64,000 nt of DNA from Escallonia rubra (GCA_033065855.1 JAVXUO010002524.1:62001-126000), one strand, 5' to 3'; counted from the stretch's first letter, positions 47,599 through 58,437 are shown. Made by a program: numbers and translations. The notes: generated by a model not told the origin, from the letters alone.

Positions 47599-48865
47599 AG
47601 GGTCTTTGTTTTGCACTTTGGCAAAATCACGCTCTAGCTATTTTTTATAAATTCGTGAAAAAACTGTCTAATTAAGTTTTCACCCCTAGCGACAATTACG
47701 CCCCCGAACCAGCTTCAAAACAACATTTTAGGTGGTTTACTTACATTTCTGGACTAAAAAGTCGTTTGAAAAACTTGGCGCGAGAAAATTACCAAAACAC
47801 CCCTCGCGGGGTGGCAAATTACCAAAATGCCCCTGGCATCAGGAAAAATCTCAAAAGTGCCTGAAAATGCTATTTTACGCTTCTTGGGTTCATCCTTGAT
47901 CTAAAAAGTATTTTACGGATCTTTCGCGCAAAAATCGCGAACCGGTGTCCGGATCGAGCGCTTAAAAGGCCGTTCGGCCAAAAAAATAGCTAATGGCTTC
48001 AGAATGGTGCGAATTCCTGGGGAATGGAACTTCCCAACATCCTAGGGTTCTCATAAACGTTTCGCGCGAAATCGCGCTAGCTTGGTATTTTAAATTAGAC
48101 TGCGAATGTACAAGGTTCCCCGTATCAGTTAGCCCCTTTACAGTCTTTGGAAAAATCGGAAATTTTTACCTGATACAGATATTTTGAAAATACCTAGGGT
48201 CTCTGTTTTTCACTTTGGCAAAATCACGCTCTAGCTATTTTTTATAAATTCATGAAAAAACTGTCTAATTAAGTTTTCACCCCTAGTGACAATTACGCCC
48301 CCGAACCAGCTTCAAAACAACATTTCAGGTGGTTTACTTACATTTCTAGACTAAAAAGTCATTTGAAAAACTTGGCGCGGGAAAATTACCAAAACACCCC
48401 TCGCGGGGTGGCAAATTACCAAAATGCCCCTGGCATCAGGAAAAATCTCAAAAGTGCCTGAAAATGCTATTTTACGCTTCCTGAGTTCATCCTTGATGTA
48501 AAAAGTATTTTACGGATCTTTCGCGCAAAAATCGCGAACCGGTGTCCGGACCGAGCGCTTAAAAAGTCGTTCGGCCAAAAAAATAGCTAATGGCTTTGGA
48601 ATGGCGCGAATTCCTGGGGAATGGAACTTCCCAACATCCTAGGATTCTCATAAAAGTTTCGCGCGAAATCGAGCTAGCTTGGTATTTTAAATTAGACTGC
48701 AAAGTTACAAGGTTCCCCGTATCTGTTAGCCCCTTTACAGTCTTTGAAAAAATCTGAAATTTTTACCTGATACAGATCTTTTGAAAATACCTAGGGTCTC
48801 TTTTTTTTGCACTTTGGCAAAATCATGCTCTAGCTATTTTTTATAAATTCGTGAAAAACTGTCAT
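47599..48865. repeat. 597-bp tandem repeats inside MULE-B (two full copies plus a partial one)
   Basis: AGGGTCT followed by CACTTTGGCAAAATCA recurs at 47599, 48196 and 48793. Each unit contains GGGAAAATTACCAAAACACC-like sequence, a TCGCGCGAAATC motif and CCGGTGTCCGGA. There is no coding. A shorter 322-bp version is in MULE-A. Confidence 0.9.
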
Positions 48866-49232
48866 TTTAACGCCCTAAAAAATCGCTATTGTGGAATCTT
48901 TCGAGTGTAATACCCCGATTTGTAAAAACGTAATTTTGACGCCCTAAACACGAATATTATACTGTGGTAAGAACAATTTAAGCGTAACACAATTTAAACA
49001 ATCAATTGGTAAGAACAAATTGAAAAATACTTACTTGTTTTAACTTGATATATTTATGCAAAAAATCCACCGATCTTCTAGCGGTTATCCACCGATCTTC
49101 TAGCGTAATTTTTTTTGTTTGTATGTAGGTGAGATAGGGAGAATGAGGAGAGTGGAAGAAATGATTCGGGGAGGAGGGATTTTATAGAGATAAAAGTGAG
49201 AGAGGAAGAGAAGAAAGAAGACAAGTCCGTGA

Positions 49233-49478
49233 GTGAAGGGGGAGGGGGGAATGACACGTGGGGGTGGGGGGTATGGTGGTAATGACACGTGGGGGAAGGG
49301 GGTATTACGAGCAATACGTATGAAGAATCCAATTGAAGAAGCAACGGGTCAAAAAAAATTACGAAAGTGTGCGTTATGTAATAAGATGACTGATCATGAC
49401 AAGAGAAATCATTATAAAGTGCTAGGTATCGAACCTGACGTTATGGTCGAGGAGGACGATGATGAGGAAGAGTGTTAG
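49233..49478 (+). CDS. Small ORF with zinc-knuckle-like motif in MULE-B, possible transposase/FAR1-type C-terminal relic
   Basis: The 81-codon frame ends with LRKCALCNKMTDHDKRNHY and then an acidic tail (VEEDDDEEEC). The Cys/His pattern C-x2-C-x5-H-x4-H resembles the CCHC knuckle (CxxCxxxGHxxRxC) at the C-terminus of MULE transposases and FAR1-related proteins, with the last Cys replaced by His and one extra residue. The first ~30 codons are Gly-rich and may be non-coding repeat, so the true start is unclear. It could also be a captured host-gene 3' exon. I see no upstream transposase domain. Confidence 0.3.
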   Translation: MKGEGGMTRGGGGYGGNDTWGKGVLRAIRMKNPIEEATGQKKLRKCALCNKMTDHDKRNHYKVLGIEPDVMVEEDDDEEEC

Positions 49479-49589
49479 GATTAATGTTTCAGTTGTATAA
49501 ATTAAACTTTTATAATGTATATATTTGTGATTTGGTTTGTGAAATCTTTAATTTGTGATTTGGTTTGTGAATTATTGATATTTTTGGAA

Positions 49590-49940
49590 GGGCCTATTCG
49601 GACATACTTTAGCGCCCAATTCTTAGCTTGCGCAAAAAGTTGTAAATTTTTTTTTTCACTTTTTTTTCCCTCATAGCACCTCAGGCACGCAAGTTAGCTC
49701 AATTCTATAAATTTCGGCGAAAAACGAGACAAATTATTTTTTGGGTTTTCCTACGACGCCCCTATTCGCGCACACTTTAAGGCCCAATTCTTAGCATTCG
49801 AAAAAAATTGCAATTTTTTTTGTCACTTTTTTTCGCTCATTGCACCTCAGGCACGCTAGTTAGCCCACTCTAGGCAATCTATTTTTTTCACGTTTTTTTT
49901 TGCTCATTACACCTTAGGCACGCTAGTTAGCCCGTTGTCC
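49590..49940. repeat. Direct-orientation copies of the MULE-B subterminal block
   Basis: Two to three diverged copies of the block with GGGCCTATTCGG, TTTCGGCGAAAAACGAGAC and CACGCTAGTTAGCCC, in the same orientation as the left TIR (47450-47600) and opposite to the array at 50640-51320. Confidence 0.7.
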
Positions 49941-50033
49941 AAAGTCATTCTAAAGTAATAATAAGGCTAATTCAATTTGAAATCTTAATATCCAAAATCC
50001 AACAATACTAATAATAATTCATACGAACGTCAA

Positions 50034-50640
50034 CTACATCTCAAGGGAATGGTAAGGAAGGCGTCTAGCTACACCCTTTTTCAGCTCCCAGGCTATCCGA
50101 TATCTAAACGTCAATGCATCCCTTCGAGACCACGACGTATATTCGAGCACATCCGAGCGAGCTATGTAGTCCATGTACTTGATGACGTAAATCTGGCAAT
50201 CATGACTGTTATATTGCTTTGGTCGGTTTTGAATCATCACGACCGTCCAAGGCTCTATCATTGTTGAGCTCGTGATGGCTTCCCCCGTAACATGTCGGCA
50301 CGCTAGTGGAATGATAGTAGTCTGCATCCAACAGTAAAAAAAGTTATCAAGCCTACTTAACAAGAAGAATAGATTATGAGCGAAGCTCTAGAAATATAAA
50401 CTAACCACCGCATTGATGTACGTGGAGTACATCTCCGCCAGCTGCCCATCAGGTCCATCTTCCATTAGGCTATCGTATATGTGGACCGTTTTGTTCGCTG
50501 GATGGAGAACTAATAGGAAGAAGTGGCACCCGTGAAGACACGATATCATGATTAGGTTAGCCTCAGATGCGTGACATTGATCGTCCGAGTTCAATAAGGC
50601 AAGAGCGTGATTTTGCCAAAGTGCAAAACAAAGACCCTGT
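50034..50640 (-). CDS. ULP1-like (C48 family) cysteine protease domain carried by MULE-B
   Basis: Two minus-strand exons, about 50640-50406 and 50321-50034, join across an 84-bp GT-AG intron (50405-50322) in phase 0, giving YINAV followed by TTIIPLACRHV. The first exon has CLHGCHFFLLVLHP and VHIYDSL, placing the catalytic His and Asp. The second has KQYNSHDCQIYVIKYMDYIA, placing the oxyanion Gln six residues before the catalytic Cys; Gly after Cys is replaced by Gln. The family cleaves SUMO/ubiquitin-like tails. The 5' end fuses directly into the MULE repeat (first ~15 codons are repeat sequence), so the N-terminal part of the protein is missing. Expression is unknown. The stop at 50036-50034 looks like the native C-terminus. 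Confidence 0.65.
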
Positions 50641-51330
50641 CTCATTTTTCGCCGAAATTCATAGAAATGGGCTAACTAGCGTGCCTCATGTGCAATGAGC
50701 AAAAAAAAAGTGACAAAAAAAATTACAAGATTTTTCGAACGTTATGAATTGGGCCCTAAAGTGTGCCCGAATAGGCTCTTCATAGGAAAACCAAAAAAAT
50801 AACGTGTCTCGTTTTTCGCCGAAATACATAAGAATGGGCTAACTAGCGTGCCTCACGTGCAATGAGCGAAAAAAAAGTGACAAAAAAAATTACAAGATTT
50901 TTCGAACGTTATGAATTGGCCCCTAAAGTGTGCCCGAATAGGGCCTTCATAGGAAAACCCAAAAAATAAAGTGTCTCGTTTTTCGCCGAAATACATAAGA
51001 ATGGGCTAACTAGCGTGCCTCACGTGCAATGAGCGAAAAAAAAGTGACAAAAAAAATTATAAGATTTTTCGAACGTTATGAATTGGCCCCTAAAGTGTGC
51101 CCGAATAGGGCCTTCATAGGAAAACCCAAAAAATAACGTGTCTCGTTTTTCGCCGAAATACATAAGAATGGGCTAACTAGCGTGCCTCACGTGCAATGAG
51201 CAAAAAAAAAGTGACAAAAAAAATTACAAGATTTTTCGAACGTTATGAATTGACCCCTAAAGTGTGCCCGAATAGGCCCTTCATAGGAAAACTCAAAAAA
51301 TAACGTGCCTCGTTTTTCGCCGAAATACAT
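50640..51330. repeat. 167-bp tandem array in the right arm of MULE-B (about four copies)
   Basis: GGGCTAACTAGCGTGCCTCA recurs at 50669, 50836, 51003 and 51170, an exact 167-bp period. Each unit has AAAAAAGTGACAAAAAAAATT and TCGTTTTTCGCCGAAAT. The left arm has essentially one unit, so the array is an arm-specific expansion. The copies are near-identical. Confidence 0.93.
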
Positions 51331-51551
51331 TTCATTAGAAAACCCTGAGATTAACGAGTCTAATTTTTTGAATATGCTCATAAAAATGGGCTATGGGGTG
51401 AAAAGACAATAAAGAAAAAAGGAAAGAAGAAAGAAAGAAAAAAAAAGGGAAAGAAGAAAGAAAGAAAAAAAAGGAAAGAAGAGAGAAAGAAAAAGGAAAG
51501 TGGGGGCCACGGGGTGGGGGGCAAGGGGGGGTGGGGGGCACGGCAATAATG

Positions 51552-51744
51552 CCAATCGCATGTAGGAGTTGCGATTGGGCATTAATGCCAATCGCATGAA
51601 AGAGTTGCGATTGGGCATTAATGCCCATTTTCTCGCGAGAATTTCATTTTCTCGTGATATTTTGGTGAATTTCTCGTGCCATTTTGGTCCCTTTTCGTCC
51701 TTTTTTCGTCCTTGCTTCCAATCGCTCCTCTTACCTGCGATTGG
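51552..51744. repeat. Right-TIR hairpin array of MULE-B (three units)
   Basis: Units at 51552-51578, 51588-51614 and 51718-51744 repeat the CCAATCGC / 11-nt / GCGATTGG plan. Here the outermost unit has perfect arms, unlike its left partner. Confidence 0.93.
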
Positions 51745-51787
51745 GTGGGAAAATTTTTATTTTCCCACCGGTCGATGGGGATCGGCC

Positions 51788-51823
<36 letters not shown>

Positions 51824-51825
<2 letters not shown>

Positions 51826-51945
51826 ATCGTGATCCATTGCTAACGCTAGCAGATCTGCAGCGGACGTGAATTATCGTCCGCTATATTATATAGCGGACGG
51901 CAAAACAGCACTAGCAACTCTGCTAGCGCTAGCAACGAATCAGCT

Positions 51946-51948
<3 letters not shown>
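51824..51948. mobile_element. 125-bp palindromic MITE in the (TA)n tract
   Basis: Imperfect inverted ends TGATCCATTGCTAACGCTAGCAGA (first 20: TGATCCATTGCTAACGCTAG) and the inverse of GGGAGCTGATTCGTTGCTAG. A central perfect stem, CGTCCGCTATA and TATAGCGGACG, has a 3-nt loop. (TA)n on both sides (51791-51823, 51949-51985) gives a TATATATAT-type duplication consistent with Mutator-like insertion. No coding. Confidence 0.7.
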
Positions 51949-51985
<37 letters not shown>

Positions 51986-51990
<5 letters not shown>

Positions 51991-54900
51991 GATTTCAGTA
52001 AATTGGTAACGAGTATCGGGTTCAGCGTGAGTACAAGACTAAGATAAACCGGCATCACATCAAGACTTGTAAGGGACCAAAGACTTGGAAGAGCCATAGT
52101 TGAAACCGACTCAAAAACTGCAGCTGACCTGATCAATTCAAAGGAGATACGGCATCTACTAAGCAACCTCATTATGGGCGCAAGACTCCTAGTTAAAGCT
52201 ACCAACTCCGAAATCGACTATATATATAAAGAGAGGGTAACAAAAGCCCAGATCAACTATCAAAGTTAGGTTCGCTACAAAAAAAAATATTTTGTGTATC
52301 TCATGCAACCACCTGTTGTGGTTCTCCCATTATTAGCAGCTAATAAGGCTGGTTTTGTCCATATTAGGGCATAAACTGTTTTCCATTATGTTAATTTAAA
52401 TTTCCGTTGCACCACAAACAAAAAAAAACCAAAAATCAAGATAGCACAGACAAACGAGTTTCGAAAATTGATACGTAATCATGCAAGCTCCATATGAATG
52501 AACGAGCAACCCCGGAGCAAAGGCTAGGGTTTGTGACTGTGGTGGGGGGGGGGGGGGGGGTGGAAGAGAGAGAGAGGAGAGAAGGTAGGGGGAGTGGAGA
52601 TCGAAAGGTGGAGGAAGGTGGTGGCGAGTGGATTGAATCAGCAAAGGTGGGGCACCGAGGGAGCGGAAGGAGAAAACGCGAGAGAAGGGAAGATGAGGAG
52701 ACTTGGGAGGTAGAGATTCACGCTTTTATATCTCTGCCTTAACGACGCCTAACAAGCAAATCAAACAGAAATGACAGTAGAAAGGACTTCTAAAACAACA
52801 TCATAGACAGTATTATAGTCAATTCCGAACCCTTGCAACTGAAATCAACATCATCTTCAAAAGCACATGCTTTGGTCATCATCATTAGGACAAAATGACC
52901 CGTCTAACAAGCCAAGTAGCATGAACAAACATAGACAGTATTCCCCGAAAGTGTACTGTGTACAGAGCACGTCATCGATACAGAACACAAGGGAGATGAA
53001 GTACATAAAGGTACAGTTAGACCGTCCGACCGCCAAGAAAAGGGATTATACCACCATTCCGAGAGCAAGTGAGCCTGACTAGCAGAGAGAGATTATACCC
53101 TTCAAAATATCTCCTCTAACAGCGGCCTGAGGTACATGCATAACGAAATAGACGAGAGAGGAGCAACTTGAGCAATGAGATTCCATCACCTGTAAGCAGG
53201 AGGGCATGTGAAGATAGTAATTTATACTAGCACATAAACATTGTTAAAAGCCTGACAAATGCAAGATCACGAGCAGCCGTGGACATTAAAACATATACAA
53301 ATCCAGAACCATAAGCGATTGATGTCCCTTACAACACAAACGAAATCAAAATTATCGCTGACCACTTGTATATAAATTCAAAATAGCTACGAATCTTATT
53401 GTTGTCAAGGAAGGGGAGAGAATGAAAAGGCTGACGAGAATCGACTCCAACCAGCTCGCAGCTCCTGCTAGTAGCATCATAGTTGTTTAAACGCCTAGAC
53501 CTAGTTGATGGTGTTGAATACAAATCATCTACTTGCCTAGTGAGGAAAGTTTTACAGCCAAGACTAAGTGGTATATATTCAACAAAAGCAGCACACCTCT
53601 GTATTAGGAAGAGGGAAGAGGATCTTATTCAGCACAAGGAAATAATACGGTTTTTCTCTTAAATAGCCATAACTATATAAACCGTTATGCAGTGGCAGCC
53701 CCTATTGCCAAAGCAAAAGGGGCTGTTGCCAGATATAGTAGACCTTAAGAGTAAATGACCATTTACACATGTATTCTCTCCTTCCTGACGCGGCCACTGG
53801 TTACCATCATCACCAACCCACGACCAAAAGTGTTCATGCCACCACCGGACAAATATATGTAACACCCACTTTGCAATCCATCAACAGATTTTTTTCACAG
53901 ATGATTAATCACTCCTTTAATTCAAATGCCTCATATATTGTTATTGGCATGAGCCAAATCCGCGCATCTGTCACCAGAGACACAGTGACAAATGGGGTGC
54001 AAATATACAAAGAAAGCGCCTAGCTAGAGTTATTCTACAATAACGGGTAATATAGTAAGAAATTATGAGTTATAACCATATTACACATCCAAAGAACTAT
54101 AAACAACAGGGGTTTTAGACCAAACTCAAGCGCAAACAAGTAAGAAAGATTCTGAAGGGAAAATTTATATTCAAATCCTCAGAAGGAAAGGAACGATCCA
54201 GTGAAAGCCGCAGTCTCTCCCAAGACTATGCCCTCAGCATCCCACCCTAAAACCATTACATTGTCTTCCAGAGTCATAACTGCCTTCTCATGGTAGCAAA
54301 TTATGAGAAAGTATATACCACTCTACCATACCACCAACCCAAAGCGAACTACATTCGATAGGGCTCAATGAGAACTTTAATTTGTCCTTTTTATCCTTGC
54401 ACAGTATATGCTTAGTGAATGAACTAGACTATACTATCATAATTAACTGTGGAACACGTTTAACCAATTATACCGATGGCCTCCTAACCCACAGCGAGTC
54501 TGGAGCTTAAATGGAAAAACATTTAGTCTGTACTATTAAGGTTGATGACAAATCAGCTACATTTTGTAGCTTCCATTTGGAAACAATCACTGGAGAAAGA
54601 AAGAGTTCTTGTACCTAGAATGAATCTAGCCGGCAAACTAGATGTTGCTCCTTCTTTGCAAGAACTGGCGATACCAAAAGGCAAAAGGAAACTAGCCAAT
54701 GAAATTCAACATCACCAAACTATGGATATGAAAAGCCCAACAAAGACTCTTCCAAAAGGAAATTCTGAATGATTGACATGGCTAAGTAAGTACTTTCAAT
54801 CTGACTGAACCATCTCAATTGAGGACTTAGAACTTTCAGTTCTTTCGAGGATAAATGGTTGGATCTTCCTCTTGATTTAGACCTAAGGAATCTCAGAATT

Positions 54901-56385
54901 CATGTGACCACATTATGGAGAGCCTGAAAGTTGTGATTTTGAGGTTTTCTAAGGCTTTAAAACCATGTCAAACATACAAGAACTAACCCTGCTTAAGTTA
55001 CTTATACAGTTATACACCAATTAACCATGGCATGTAAGAATCAGACAAATAACTTAGTGGTTTCCATTACTAACCAGACCATTTTATTGTAAAGTTAGCC
55101 CAAGCCAATTAGAATAATAGTTAATTTCAACCCTAAGAGTGGAAAAATTCAAATATCGCATCTCGTTCTTATTGAACTATGCCCTCTGTGAGAATAATTG
55201 CAGTTAACCTTTTTCTCCCTTGATGCCTTCTCCTCATGCTGCTCTATTTCACTATTGGAAAAAGTTCTCTCTCTTGTTTCCTTGGCACCGGAAACTCCAG
55301 CAACGGTATTAGCAAACGCAATAGATGGTATCAGCAATAGTATTTGCAGTTGCAGCAGGAGTATCGCATTGGCATTGTCATCTGACATTTGGCATCGGCT
55401 TCGCCATCGCATCTTCTTGAAATTTAATGTCGGCACTGTAATTTTTCCTTGGCACACTCCATATGTCGGCATAGTGAGTTCGAGGGGGAAAGAAATAGTA
55501 TTAGGTCGCGAGTTCAATAAAAGGGTTTTTACGACAATGCAGGGTAGTTTAGTACTTTTGATGGTGTATTATATTATAAAGATGACGGAATCAGACGCAG
55601 GGTTACTTCACACCCTCAATAATGACTAATGGAGTTGATGGTTCTGTAGTATTTATTCCGTTTTCAGCTTGTAAGTCAGTATCCAACAAACTTCAAACAT
55701 GAGCACTAAGGTCTGCAGCACAAAAGTTTCATAAATGGATTATTCAGAACTCATCACAATTATCTAACAAGTTGATCAAAAACCAACGGTGAGAACCAGG
55801 TGGTCGTTTTAGGCATTTGTACTGGAGTCATTGCGACGCAATTCTAGATTCTTTGGGAGTTGAACAAGAACATGTTACCTTCTAGGCTTTCGCAGATAAT
55901 GCATACATGTTAACTTCTAGAATTTTGCAGCTAATGCATTTAGACAATTATAAGACATAAATATGCACCTTCCGGTATCCTTTTCTCCCTCTTGATATAT
56001 AGTATAAACATGTATACCTTCTAGAGGACGGGGACACACAATGCATGCGTGTTTTCTACTTGTTTATTTTTAGCAAATGCTCTTCAACCCCCCTATATGT
56101 TTTTACACCCCCTTTTTGCAACTAAGAAAACATATCATTGACAAGTCTTAACCCTTCAGCGAAAAATGAGAGGGTGGAAAAGCAATCATCTACTTGACCA
56201 TATCATTGACCATTCTACCATTCAATTAACAATATAACGTGAAATGAAGATAACTTTACGGTTTAGTGAAGAAAGTTTTAGCAGACATTATAAAGCTACA
56301 GAAATGTGGGTGGATACAAACCTTTCATCCGATGTTGTGCTTGATGGCGATATACTCATCCGCTGGATGCATTTCTGAGCTGATG
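51986..56385. other. Intergenic region downstream of the SUVH gene, no gene recognised
   Basis: A G run (52543-52560) within a GA-rich purine segment (52530-52700) is the only clear low-complexity feature. The open frames at 54542-54772 (plus) and 55149-55629 (both strands) match no family I know and show no splice or codon context. The 3' UTR of the minus-strand SUVH gene should lie just left of 56386. Confidence 0.45.
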
Positions 56386-58437
56386 TTATCCAAAATAGCC
56401 CCTGCACTTTGATGAAGCACATAAGCATTTCTTCTTTCCCTGTGTTTCAGACTGGGTTATGCCATAATCATAAGTCAGCTCTGTCATAGGAGGGATATGT
56501 TTGATTGCGAAAAATGCAATATGGAGGAATGATTCGTTGTTCTGTTCATATATAACCGGCTGCCAAAAGACATTAGGACAGCAGCTATGGTTGAGAAAAC
56601 GAGCTACATTTCCGACAGTTTTTGCACTAATAACTAGTCGTGATGGGATCTTGTATTCTTCAGTAGATTCATCAGTTGTCTCCTCATCCAGTAGCTTGGG
56701 TTCATAGTTCCATTTAAATGAACTGTCATACCTACGGTTTGTGTCAAAGACATACTCATCATTTTCTTCCTCATTACCATTCAAACTCTCTATGACTTCA
56801 CCTGCAAATTCACATATAAAACTACCAGCTCGAATAGGATCCCATGACCGCAGGCCCCAACCCCTGCTAGTGGTTTTAAACACTTCCATGCGCAGTTTCA
56901 AACCAGTCTGTGAAACTCGGTTCTTGCAGTTAGGAAAGCAAGGGCATGTCGGACCACACTCATGTACTAGCGGTGTTCGGCTCACTAGGACCCCATTAGC
57001 TGTGTAAGGAAAATCACCTCCATTTTGGCGAATGCAGGAGCAGTTAAGATCGCCTGGGAGGCATGCTTTATGGCAGTTACATCCCAGAGAAGGCTGCAGT
57101 AATTTGAAAGATTTTGAATACTTGAGGCCAGGAAAGTAAGTGAAATAAGCAGGTCCCTTCTCATCATCAACTTCATTCACAAGTGAAACAGGTATACTTT
57201 CGGCACCTGAAGTGAGGTCCGGAAGAACAAGTCCAGTCCTGGAAGTGAGACCTTCTCTCCATTTCTGGAGAGATTGCCATATAGCGAAAGCACTAGTCTG
57301 CCCGGGCAATCTTACCAATTTATACTTGAAAATGTTGCAACCTGATTTCCCTTTCTCTGTCCATGACTCCCTAATTGTGTAAAGGCCATCGTATACATAA
57401 ACCTTGGCAGTTTGATTTATCGTATCTTTCATACCTCGAATGACTCGGACTGCATTCGCATGATGCAAGCTTCTCTCCAAAGCAAGATTGCCCCTTTCAA
57501 GCTTTTGATCTGCCACTTCCTTGTCTTTATTATTGACATTCCCACCTTGGCCGCTGTAGATCAGCACATCTTTATCCTCGGCATCGTCATCATACGCTCC
57601 TGAGGAAACAATGCTAATTGCCACAGGCTCTTCTCCCTTCTCACCCCTGAGAGCCATAGTATCAATCCCATTCATAGGCTGAGAATGTAGTCCAACCAAA
57701 CACATTTCAAACCGGAAAAAGAATACATCCCCAATTTCGACACCAGGAACAAGTCCAATTCTCTTCTTCATGTTTGTCCGAACACCTTTTGTCATCAAGA
57801 TTTTACCCGCTGTCAAATGAGCGCTTTTATTTCCTCCACCGGGTGCTTCCTTGGCATCTTCTACTTGGCTAAGCCTCCTTCGCAGTGCATCATATGCCAT
57901 AAGTGCATAATCAACTGCTTCCCTATTACCATCATCTCGCTGAAACCAACTATGCCCAACAACGAAATCCTTACTTAAACCCTTACCATCAACAATCCTC
58001 TTGGTCTTCTTCCGCTTTTGTCCACCGTTTTCCATTGAAAAACCCACCTCTCCATTTGAAGCCCCCGAAAACTCCAGAGTCTCTGACTCCGGGTTCGGTT
58101 TTCTATACGACCGGATGGGAGCTGGAGCATGAACCCGTGCTGGACCTGGAGGAGTTTGTCCTGGCTGGCTTAAGGGGGAACCCCATTCTTGATTAGAGGT
58201 AGGTCTAGTTTGGGCGCCGTTCTGTCGGTTTTGATCAGGTGAAATTTGAGACCCTTGGGGTGTGCTAAATGGGTAAATTGGAGAAAACCCAGAAGGGAAT
58301 GGACCAAAAGGCGGGGCACAGACGAAAGGAGGGGCTTGTGGAGGGGATAGAAACTCCGGTTTCAAGCAACGCAGAGGCCTCACATCCAAAACCCTAGACT
58401 TATCAACAACAGGAGGAACAGTATACCCATGTTCCAT
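56386..58437 (-). CDS. SUVH1/3-like: SUVH1/SUVH3-type SRA-SET protein (histone H3K9 methyltransferase family)
   Basis: A single 683-codon frame without introns, the usual SUVH1/3 structure and length. The Pro-rich N-terminus contains VLDVRPLRCLKPEF, a clade signature. The SRA/YDG domain spans about 225-380 (GVEIGDVFFFRFEMCLVGLH, YVYDGLY). The pre-SET Cys cluster spans about 452-506 (CNCHKACLPGDLNCSC, ECGPTCPCFPNCKN). The SET domain spans about 513-658 (SRGWGLRSWDPIRAGSFICE, ARFLNHSCCPN, ELTYDYG) and the post-SET CxCxxxxC is at 671-678. Family knowledge: the SRA reads methylated cytosine and SET acts on H3K9; Arabidopsis SUVH1/3 also bind methylated DNA near genes and, with DNAJ partners, favour expression. 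All catalytic motifs are present. Confidence 0.96.
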   Translation of the reverse strand: MEHGYTVPPVVDKSRVLDVRPLRCLKPEFLSPPQAPPFVCAPPFGPFPSGFSPIYPFSTPQGSQISPDQNRQNGAQTRPTSNQEWGSPLSQPGQTPPGPARVHAPAPIRSYRKPNPESETLEFSGASNGEVGFSMENGGQKRKKTKRIVDGKGLSKDFVVGHSWFQRDDGNREAVDYALMAYDALRRRLSQVEDAKEAPGGGNKSAHLTAGKILMTKGVRTNMKKRIGLVPGVEIGDVFFFRFEMCLVGLHSQPMNGIDTMALRGEKGEEPVAISIVSSGAYDDDAEDKDVLIYSGQGGNVNNKDKEVADQKLERGNLALERSLHHANAVRVIRGMKDTINQTAKVYVYDGLYTIRESWTEKGKSGCNIFKYKLVRLPGQTSAFAIWQSLQKWREGLTSRTGLVLPDLTSGAESIPVSLVNEVDDEKGPAYFTYFPGLKYSKSFKLLQPSLGCNCHKACLPGDLNCSCIRQNGGDFPYTANGVLVSRTPLVHECGPTCPCFPNCKNRVSQTGLKLRMEVFKTTSRGWGLRSWDPIRAGSFICEFAGEVIESLNGNEEENDEYVFDTNRRYDSSFKWNYEPKLLDEETTDESTEEYKIPSRLVISAKTVGNVARFLNHSCCPNVFWQPVIYEQNNESFLHIAFFAIKHIPPMTELTYDYGITQSETQGKKKCLCASSKCRGYFG

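Larger units (their letters stand above)
46957..51790. mobile_element. MULE-B: long-TIR Mutator-like element carrying a ULP1-like gene
   Basis: Ends are GGGGGCCGATCCCCATCGAC on the left and its exact inverse on the right. Flanks are (TA)n on both sides, consistent with a TATATATAT 9-bp duplication but not provable in a microsatellite. The TIRs reach several hundred bp inward and contain three hairpins each, a purine/pyrimidine tract (47245-47335, 51412-51500) and a block that is further amplified on the right. The interior has 597-bp tandem repeats (47599-48865) shared with MULE-A, a small plus-strand ORF with a zinc-knuckle-like motif, and a minus-strand ULP1-type protease domain. No transposase core was seen. 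ULP1-carrying MULEs are known in plants (Kaonashi-type). Confidence 0.85.

Noticed and set aside
55149..55629. Overlapping plus and minus frames of 122-143 codons
   Set aside because: Neither strand gives a recognisable protein and both being open suggests chance.
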